From assembly GCA_029378245.1 (NCBI GenBank), contig JARKIF010000013.1:1302001-1366000 (forward strand): a DNA stretch of 64,000 nt. Reading direction: 5' to 3'. Source of the DNA: Roridomyces roridus. Its lineage: Eukaryota; Basidiomycota; Agaricomycetes; Agaricales; Mycenaceae. Shown one piece after another: positions 56,551 through 64,000 of the stretch. Each line of letters begins with the position of its first letter. Position 1 is the first letter of the stretch. The notes beneath the pieces are model-generated. The model was not told where the DNA came from and made no database searches. It saw only the letters and a program-made list of their open reading frames with translations. A program made the position numbers and the translations under genes.

Positions 56551-58386
56551 TCATACCCCTAGGTTGGTATCATGCACGACGGCCCTGTGTCTGCCTGGGA
56601 GGAACCGCAACCCATGAGACTCAGAGCCACTTGTTGGTTGACTTTCAAGCTCGGTTGAGCCGGGGAGGTGACTTAGTTGATTCCGCAAATAAGGCCTAGT
56701 GTTGAGGTTTGCCAGAAAGGCATTGAAGTAAACTATTCCATTCAATTTGAAGTCAGCATGTTTGAAGAACGGTGAACTTGCAATAAGCACAAAATGTCTC
56801 ACGTTTTCCAACCACAAGTCGAACACCTGAGTATGCAAGACTTGCTGATGCCAAGTACTGTAAACACAGTTTTGATGATCAGTGCATGTTTGTAGCAAAG
56901 AATTTGACACACCGTAATGAGGAGAGCTATTGCAACTATACTAGAATTGTGTCATTATATTACACAGACCGACCGGGATCCAATATGGTGAAGTATGTAC
57001 CTGGTCAAGAGCCCAGTGGACACTGCATAAAGAATCAAGCCATGGATCACGGTTGAAGTTCTAAACAGTGAAGCAGGTGAGCCTTGTCAATGAAGAACAC
57101 TGTTGCTGTAACTGACTGCTGGCGCGAAGTTGCTTTGTTCATCTTCCACAGCAAATAGGCCATTGTGCAAGCAATGAGGGTGTCGGCAATTACACAGGAT
57201 ATCACAAAGGTCAGAGTAATTGACTGTTGTCCAAGGGAATCAGTGCAAGTATGGCAGAACAGTAGGAAACATTACCTTGAAACTACGGATACCAAATGGT
57301 GACAGGTGGATTCTGTGTTGAAATTCAAAAGTCTGTTTGAACCCAGCTGGCGTATCACAAACCCTGCAGCAGGGATCCCTAAAATGAGCAAAGGATTAAT
57401 GAGTTTATGAGAGCCAGGAATGGGAATTCAAGTTTTACAGAGACTAAACACTACCCTCAGGTGTGAGATGACAAGTGTGCAGACATGTTTTGGACAGCTC
57501 ACCCAGGGCAACCAAGGCCAGGATGATCTGTCAGTACACACATCAGCTCTGAGCGGGGGCTGGGAAATAAAAGTGGAACAGACAGCAGCCCCTGTGAGGC
57601 CAAAGTTGTGGTGGCTCACTAGAGTCATTAATCAGCCATGTTCTTCCGTAGATATGTACAATGAAATTGCTCACATTTCCAGATTCGATGACAATAGAAA
57701 CTGAAGATTTTGTTTCCTGGAGTAAGCAGATGTTAAGGGGAGTTCAAATCATTTGCCTTCGCATAGCTCCCTCCATAATGGACTTGAGGAAGAAAATCAA
57801 TCAATGTTGAATAAAAATTTGCGAGAACTCACTTCTATAAAGAATGCAGCCTAGAGCAATTTCGTTCAGGTCAGATCATCTTCCACGGGTGAAATAAATG
57901 CACCAGAAAAGCCCTGCATTGAAATTTCATGAGGGAAAAATATACAATCAAGGTTTCCGGAATACAGTACCAATAAATGGGTGCAACTAGAGCATCCTGA
58001 GGATGGGAGATATCCACAAAGTAAACTGCCATTGCAATCATCACGGAATCTGCAGTGTCCATGACCCTATGAAGATGTCAGTATAGGACACAATGAATAA
58101 AGAGTGCATGACCATAATACAGCCACCTGAATAACTATATGAGAATCCCAGGCAAGCAGTGAACCCTCAGATCATGTGGACATACCATCAGTTTTAGGAT
58201 TCGGTCATCTCTCTTGGTTCTCTCGGCCCTGAAATAAAAGAACACTTGAAGAGATGTGAGGCCATAGAACCTTGAATACCCTGTGAGCTGGCAGTGTCGG
58301 GTGCACCACTTGGAGACCTACATCGCAGACATGTAACTCCCCAGAAAAACCCCAAGGTACGTGCTTTCCGCAGCTGCCGAAGACAT
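56551..58386 (-). CDS. DUF6534-type multi-pass membrane protein
   Basis: Basidiomycete seven-helix family of unknown function. Start ATG 58386: MSSAAESTYLGVFLG, joined over a 54-bp intron to RYSRFYGLTSLQVFFYFRAE, the signature first helix. Later exons: VMDTADSVMIAMAVYFVDIS, FYCHRIWK, LILGIPAAGFVIRQLGSNR, SITLTFVISCVIADTLIACT with MAYLLWKMNKATSR, TSTVIHGLILYAVSTGLLTR, SIVAIALLITV and the end block NGIVYFNAFLANLNTRPYLR, all in family order. Stop TGA 56551-56553. The join between the DRILKLM exon and VMDTAD exon does not keep phase with any canonical donor I can see. One exon border is therefore misread, or the gene carries a 1-bp lesion. Confidence 0.6.
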
Positions 58387-59506
58387 TGTACAGAGGATTG
58401 TGGGACTGCGTAGGGAGTGGTCGGAGTGGGCTTCTGATTCGACAGGTCATCCTGCGGCAACTGTGTTATATATGCCAATCAGTCAACAGTGCTCTCCCAT
58501 AGTATTCCCAGCTCTTTCCATGCTGTTTCTGTGGGCGTGATTTTGGGAAAGCAAAAATAATGACAGAAACAAACAGTTGCACCCAGTTAGAGAAGGTTTT
58601 AGCATCGTTCAACTTCAACTCCCGGTATGAGTCATAATGGAGTGGGTTCAACCTACAGGGTGTTCAATAACTATAGGATACATACAAAAATGAGTTCCCC
58701 GTGATGGAATTTCAAATTCCAACGCCTTCGGTCTGTCGCATGCGTAGGGGCCAATATTTTTAGAGCTGGATGCCTAGATTGGGCACAAATCCAAAGTCCT
58801 CCCGCAATCAGTGGGAAAATCAACATTGAGCTCCACTTTGGCTCCACCTCATGATCAGTGCATGTGGTGCCGCCATGCACCCACCATCATTCACTCTGGT
58901 TCTGATAGTATTGACAGCAAGTTGCAAAATTATAGACGGAGTTGGCTGGGGAAATGTGCGGTCTCACTTGGGTCCCACTATGGCCAGACACCGTTTAGGG
59001 AAATTCGTCATGACATCATGACGTCGAGTCGTCGACACTTCTATTCATTAAACATTGGCTCCACTGACCTGCACGTCATCTGCATTCGCGCCATCCGCAT
59101 TCACGCCCTCGCGAGGGTCCGCCTACAATTTTGCAACTAGCTGGAATCTTGGCATTGTCCACAACCTGCCACAGATTGTTATGTAACAGTCAGTTCCCTG
59201 TGATTAGTTGTGCCTTAGCCAGACATTAGCTGCTGGAAAGCCCAAGAGAATCCCGGGGTGCTAATCCACCGATTCTGGCGTAATGTTCTGGAGCATCCAA
59301 TAGGGCTATTTATGGGCAATATATGCGTGCAGTTGGAGCCCATGTACTCCGTCGGTCATAAGGTCTTCTCTATTGGATGCATTTTTAGGAGACTGGCTGA
59401 CAGCTGTGGTTTTAAATACTTGGTCAGCAGGTGGAGAATAGTACAAAGACAGAGCAAATGTCGCGACCCCGACTCAGACACTGCCTTGTGTTCCTTCCAC
59501 TTCTCA
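58387..59506. other. Intergenic region between DUF6534 and SDR genes
   Basis: About 1.1 kb divergent spacer without a recognised gene. It contains ACAGGGTGTTCAATAACTAT near 58657, a word like some transposon ends, without a matching partner, and a palindromic patch CATGACATCATGACGTCGAG at about 59010. Confidence 0.35.
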
Positions 59507-60667
59507 ATGGCTTCGCACAACTTCATTGGTCTGGATGAAGACTTTCCTGGAGCTGCCTATCGTGAAGAGTACTTCTCCAATCGTCATGCATACATTTGTG
59601 GCCTCACTAATTGCCCAGGGTGTACGAGTTGATTGATCCCATCCTGCACTACCGCAGTCAAACATACGCTGGGAAGGTTGTTTTTATTACAGGTGCTTCT
59701 CGTGGGATTGGGGCTGAAACTGCGTTGCAATACGCTTGTGCCGGTGCTTCTGTTGCTCTGGCTTCCCGGTTCTCCGAGACCCTCGAAGATGTCAAATCTC
59801 GAATCAATGCGGCAAGATCGGATGCAGTGGTTCTAACTCTGGTTGCCGATGTTACACAGACCGACCAAGTGAAGGAAGCAATTTTGGAAACAGTTTCTCA
59901 CTTTGGAAGTCTCGATATCGTCATTGCCAATGCCGGGAAAGCAGGAGCGTGGACCAGGCGTAGGTGGAAACCACATGTTGCGTCAGCACATGCAGGCTGA
60001 CCAAATATCTTAGCATTGCTTGAAAAAGATCCGAATGAGTGGTGGTCAGTTGTTGAAGTAAATATTCGTGGCGTATTCAACACCATCTAGTGAGTGCACA
60101 CAGAATACTCCAACGAAGTTTGTTCGGATGCTCATTTCTGGCAAAGTTTCAGCATTCCACATCTTCTGGAAACCAAAGGATATGCCATAGTCGTCAGTTC
60201 AAAGGCGGCTCAAGTTCGGGTTCCATTCGGGAGTGATTATGCGGTCTCAAAGCACGCTCTGGGTCGGCTCACAGAACATATCTATCTTGGTATTCAATCT
60301 TTACCCACCGAATCAACCTGGATTTGATTCGTCTTCGCCAGAATACCCTGATATCAAAATTTTCGCACTCCATCCCGGGTCTATCCCAACAGAAATGGGC
60401 TCGGGCACAAATCCCCCTGGGCTCCCACCCCCGACTGATTCCGTAGCGCTTCCTGCAGCAACAATGCTCTACTTGACCTCCGGAAGGGTTGATTGGCTGA
60501 TAGGAAGGTTGTTTTCTGCAATCCCTTTCCGTGGAGCCCGCACCATATTGATTTCAACTCAAAGATATGTATCCGCAAACTGGGACCTGGGGGAAATTGA
60601 GCGAGAGTGGAAGTCGAAGATTGTGGAGAAAGGTGGTCTTGTGAGCAAGTTGTACATCCCAGTGTGA
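59507..60667 (+). CDS. Short-chain dehydrogenase/reductase
   Basis: NAD(P)-dependent oxidoreductase of the classical SDR family. Start ATG 59507 (MASHNFIGLDEDFPGAAYRE). Exons 59507-59568, 59619-59959, 60014-60089, 60147-60289 and 60342-60667. Rossmann TGxxxGxG: VVFITGASRGIGAETALQYA. NAG motif: IVIANAGKAG. Active site: Ser in AIVVSSKAAQV and YxxxK in SDYAVSKHALGRL. C-terminal LHPGSIPTEM matches the PG motif. There is no signal peptide. Around 315 residues. It sits between two synthase copies and a membrane-protein gene and could reduce a keto product of the oxoamine synthases, as 3-ketosphinganine reductase does in sphingolipid synthesis. That link is inference only. Confidence 0.92.
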
Positions 60668-61638
60668 AGCCTTGGTATTACATAATCAGACACTTTCCTT
60701 GCTCAGTGGACTGTTGAGTGCCGGAACTGTCAGTTGTCAGTTGAGAGCGCCAGGAGGATGATGACCTGATCTTCTCCCGTCAATGCATGTAATGTACCCC
60801 GTTTCCACTCCTACCCGTTCCAATATTATACCACAGCCCCACGGAAGGAGAAGTCGGGATCTCCGCCTTGGCATGCTCCTCCTGCGAATGTACCGAAGGA
60901 TCCGCAGTGGTTGGGGTCAGAAGGATGATGAACCAGGTTCGGCCTTACACGATCAGACCCTTTCCTTGCTCAGTTGACTCTTGAGTGCCGGAACTGTCAG
61001 TTGAGAGCGCCAGGAGGATGATGAGCTGATCTTCTCAGGCTCCCGTCGAGATGAATGACATCTGATTATCATCTACCCCGTTTCCATTGGTTCCAGTATT
61101 ATACCACAGCCCCACAGAAAGAGAAGTTGAAATCTCCGCCCTGGCATGCTCCTCCTGCGAATGTACCGAAAGATCCACAGTGGTTGGCGCCAAGAGGAGG
61201 AGCTACCGCCGCCGAGGCTCCACGAGGGCTCCATGTGTCTTCGACATCCTTTTCGCCTGCGTAAATAGATCTGCCCTCTGCATTTCAAATAGTCTCCGGC
61301 GGATTCTAATTTCTGGCCGCCTAGGCAAGAGCGAACGTGGCATTTTGAGCCGTCACACCGTATGATACGACGCTCAGGATCGGGTGTTTGGACAGGCAAA
61401 AACAGCACGGCGTTGAACGGGTCTGGGAATGCATCCATCCTCGGGAGACGGTGAGAGAGCTACTCGGACCCTCGCGAGAAGGGTTTGCATTGTCTCATTT
61501 CAAAGCTGAAAAAAGAATGGTGTCATGCCTTTCATGGTGACATGAGCTCCGCTGCCATCTAATGAGCACTGGCTCGTCCACTTCGATCCTACAGTCTTGA
61601 AAGTTAAAAGGAGAGTCCATTCGTCACCTTCACTAGAA
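60668..61638. promoter_or_regulatory. Upstream region of synthase copy 3
   Basis: Contains the 270-bp tandem duplication and about 400 bp that align, with many changes, to the promoter of synthase copy 2 (for example GAATGCATCCATCCTCGGGA against CAATGCATCCGTCCTTCCGA). No gene. Confidence 0.45.
60690..61205 (+). repeat. Tandem duplication, unit about 270 bp
   Basis: Two units upstream of synthase copy 3. Shared blocks: AGTGCCGGAACTGTCAG (near 60718 and 60985), TTATACCACAGCCCCAC (near 60825 and 61099), GGCATGCTCCTCCTGCGAAT (60870 and 61143). Offsets 267-274 bp. A weaker third relative lies upstream of synthase copy 2 (about 49120-49200). Confidence 0.75.
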
Positions 61639-63046
61639 ATGTCCGCCCTTGCCTTCAAACTCAGAACCGCAATCGAGTCGCGCGACAAACTGGGGCAGTT
61701 GTTGAAGCTCCCTGCCCCTCCCAGCTCCGCAGACGCGCAAGCCCTCGACTTCACATCAAACGACTACCTCTCTCTTGCTCGCTCCCCCGAGCTCCGGCGC
61801 CTCTTCCTCGAACGCGTCCAAACAGCTCCGCAAATATTTGGTTCTGGAGGTTCGACCTAGTCTGTTCTACGTAGACGCTAGATCTAACGCTCTGTGTTAG
61901 GTTCGCGTCTGATTATTAACCCGCAAGAACACGCCGCATTGGAAGCCCGTCTGGCCAAATTTTTCAACGCACCCGACGCGCTGGTCGTCAGCTCCGGTTT
62001 CGATGCCAACGTCGCATTCTTCAGTCACATCCCTCAGCGTGGCGATATCATCATTCATGACGAGTTCATCCATGCCTCCATTTACGACGGTATGCGCTCC
62101 AGCAGGGCCCACCTCCTCGTGCCGTTTGCCCACAACAATTTGACGGAATTCCGGCGTGCGCTGAGAGAGACCGTGGAAGGCAACCCGGGAGTGGCTGAGG
62201 GGACGACGAGCATGTTTTTAGTGGTCGAGTCGGTGTACAGCATGGATGGGTCCATCGCGCCGTTGCAGCTCATGTCCGACACGTTGGAGGAGGAGCTGCC
62301 GAAAGGGAATGGGCATCTGGTTGTTGACGAGGCGCACGCAACCGGGGTCTACGGTCCTCAAGGGCGGGGAATTGTTGCCATGTGCGGATTGGAGGACAAA
62401 TGCCTGGCTCGTCTGCACACGTTCGGCAAGGCGTTGAGCTCTACGGGGGGTGCGTCAGCATTTGATTGACACAATTAGCAGCTGACCGTGCTCGCAGCGG
62501 TACTCCTTTCGAACCCACTCATCCGAAAGTATCTCGCAGGCCACGGCCGTGCCTTCATGTTTACGACAGCTCCGAATCACACCACCATCCTCAGCGTCGA
62601 TTGCGCGATTGACGTCCTGGAAAGCAGCACCGGCGCTCGTCTGCAAGCTCAACTTCTCGACACATCGACGTACCTCACGACTATGCTGCGTACCAGGTTG
62701 GTCCGACATCCCGCAACACATCATCTGCCTCCCCACGGACTTGTACCGCCCAATCTCGAACAACGTGGAAACCCTGCCAGTGACGACGCTGCCCACGGCC
62801 ATCATATCGATTCTGACGCAGGGCGCCTGGGAGTTGTCGGCGTACCTCGCGAAGCGGGGCATCATCGCCAAGCCGGTCGTATTCCCCGCAGTTCCAAAGG
62901 ATAAATCTCGAGTCAGGCTCTCGGTGAATGCCGATAAAACGAGGGAGGATGCTGATAGACTAATCAACGCTGTGATTGACTGGGCCCGAGAGGTGGAGGC
63001 GGTTTATATGACGAGTAATAGTGCGGATCGTTACGCGAGGTTGTAA
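61639..63046 (+). pseudogene. Alpha-oxoamine synthase copy 3, frameshifted
   Basis: Near-twin of copy 2. Start ATG 61639 (MSALAFKLRTAIESRDKLGQ, lacking the two-codon Glu-Ser of copy 2). Exons 61639-61849, 61901-62449 and 62498 onward; both introns identical to copy 2. All catalytic motifs up to LHTFGKALSSTGG are intact. At 62702 an extra T (TTGGTCCGACATC against TTGGCCGACATC in copy 2) shifts the frame: the chain runs into about 65 foreign residues and stops at 62902-62904. The original frame continues open to 63046. Unless this is a sequencing error, the C-terminal small domain is lost and the protein is probably inactive. Confidence 0.85.
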
Positions 63047-63524
63047 ACCAGACTTGTGAAACTTGTTACTTCTTCAGTGCTGCCGAATTGCTTTCATGAA
63101 TTCTGTGGGAGGCGTCAAGTGGCCAATCAGACCCAGGGAAAGTCTGGCATGTAGGACATGAGGGCCCGGAGAGAGCAGATCAAGAGATGATGAGTGTCGT
63201 CAAAGAATCACAATGGAAGAGAAAGACAAGGTGTGGCGATCCGCGATTGGTCAGCAAGCCATCAATGACCGCTCTCAAGTCACGCTTCGATATTAGGCCA
63301 GTTCGATACACAAGAGACTTTTGCTGGTAGGCACGTCAGTCGAATAAATTTATTTGAAACGCCGTACCATCTGCAGCCACACGGCAGCAGTCCCACAAGA
63401 CCCAGAGTAAAGGGAGTGGAAATACATATATATGCATGCGGCAACATCGCAACAAGGATAAATATCAAGTACACGCAGGCAGCACCAGGCTCCGTACATA
63501 ACAAAAGCAACATACATGGCCACC
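63047..63524. other. 3' flanks between synthase copy 3 and last gene
   Basis: No gene recognised. Similarity to the flank of synthase copy 2 ends at the stop codon. Confidence 0.4.
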
Positions 63525-64000
63525 CTAATCTGTCTCATTAGACCGGCTTGAAGTTGCGATAGACAGATCCAGAGTGCCGATCCCATTAACAAAAACGGGC
63601 TCCTCCAAATCCAAAGTAAGCTGAGATCCGCTGGCTTGCTTGCGAGGACGAGCAAACCGCGGGTCCGAAATCTTGCCTTCGCCTTCTCCTTCAAGTTCGC
63701 CACCGCCGGATGTCGACAGAGTACCCCTGGTCCATGCCCTTCCCATAAGAACACGTAGGAAGATCAACTGTGGAGCGATGCACTGCACGCACGTCAGTGA
63801 GATCGTTCTGAACAAGCAAGTGTTCCTAGGACTCTCACCTCGACTTGCACCATCAACGGAATAAAAAGATTCTGAGCTGTGTTGTCGTCCCCGAATAGCC
63901 CAAGCATAATGACGCATATCACAGTGAAGGGGATGGCAGCTTCAATTACAACAGCTGAAATTCCTGCATATTTGCCCCCGTGGGATGGACCAAAGAGCTT
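63525..64000 (-). CDS. Multi-pass membrane protein, C-terminal end only
   Basis: 3' part of a minus-strand gene whose start lies beyond the window. Exons 64000-63839 and 63782-63525 with a 56-bp intron. Reads SHGGKYAGISAVVIEAAIPF followed by TVICVIMLGLF (a helix), QNLFIPLMVQVECIAPQLIF and LRVLMGRAWTRGT, then a soluble tail with Gly/Glu- and Ser-rich stretches ending SRSNETD. The pattern of late helix, then PQLIxLRVxxGRAW at the membrane border, is common in a basidiomycete seven-helix family near the DUF6533/6534 group. Function unknown. Confidence 0.7.

Noticed and set aside
58655..59200. Possible transposon starting ACAGGGTGTTCAATAACTAT
   Set aside because: No matching inverted end or target duplication could be found downstream.

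Overview
The window is nuclear DNA of a filamentous basidiomycete, most likely an Agaricomycete with plant-litter or wood-decay habits. The genes are dense and cut by many 48-60 bp GT-AG introns. Families typical of mushroom-forming fungi are present: F-box/LRR paralogues, DUF6533- and DUF6534-type membrane proteins, AA9 lytic polysaccharide monooxygenases with CBM1, a secreted DyP peroxidase, a short tyrosinase and a GH16 enzyme. No tRNA, rRNA or CRISPR array was seen. All gene models are hand-spliced from the sequence.

Layout, 1-18 kb: two tandem arrestin-fold-like genes (the first lacks its 5' end), histone H4, a gene-poor gap with a small palindromic element, a DyP peroxidase, an F-box gene carrying a MITE at an intron/exon border, ARP6 with a low-complexity tail, an amino-acid (methionine-type) permease, and an F-box/LRR gene split by a 681-bp inverted-repeat element. 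Taking that element and one copy of its 2-bp target duplication out restores the reading frame exactly.

18-34 kb: a secreted tyrosinase whose model needs a one-nucleotide exon, a DUF6533 membrane protein, a large multi-exon protein with an N-terminal helical region and a kinase-like segment, a GPI-type GH16 enzyme, a PQ-loop transporter, an FMO-like flavoprotein and a G-protein alpha subunit. A copy of the 3' end of the flavoprotein gene lies 2.7 kb downstream of it.

34-46 kb: a head-to-head pair of alpha/beta hydrolase paralogues, then three AA9 LPMO paralogues. Two have a CBM1 split by two introns and one has lost the CBM1. An Arb1-like Argonaute-chaperone subunit and a small secreted protein follow.

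46-64 kb: three genes for PLP-dependent alpha-oxoamine synthases (AONS/KBL/SPT-like) interspersed with a TAP-like secreted hydrolase, a short-chain dehydrogenase, a DUF6534 membrane protein and the end of another membrane protein. Two synthase copies, 11.9 kb apart, are almost identical from about codon 23 to the stop, introns included, while their upstream regions are clearly diverged. This is the pattern left by gene conversion. One of the two has a 1-bp frameshift. A TIR element with another TIR element nested in it (8-bp target duplication) lies between them. This block is the best candidate for an undescribed metabolic locus; its product cannot be read from the sequence.
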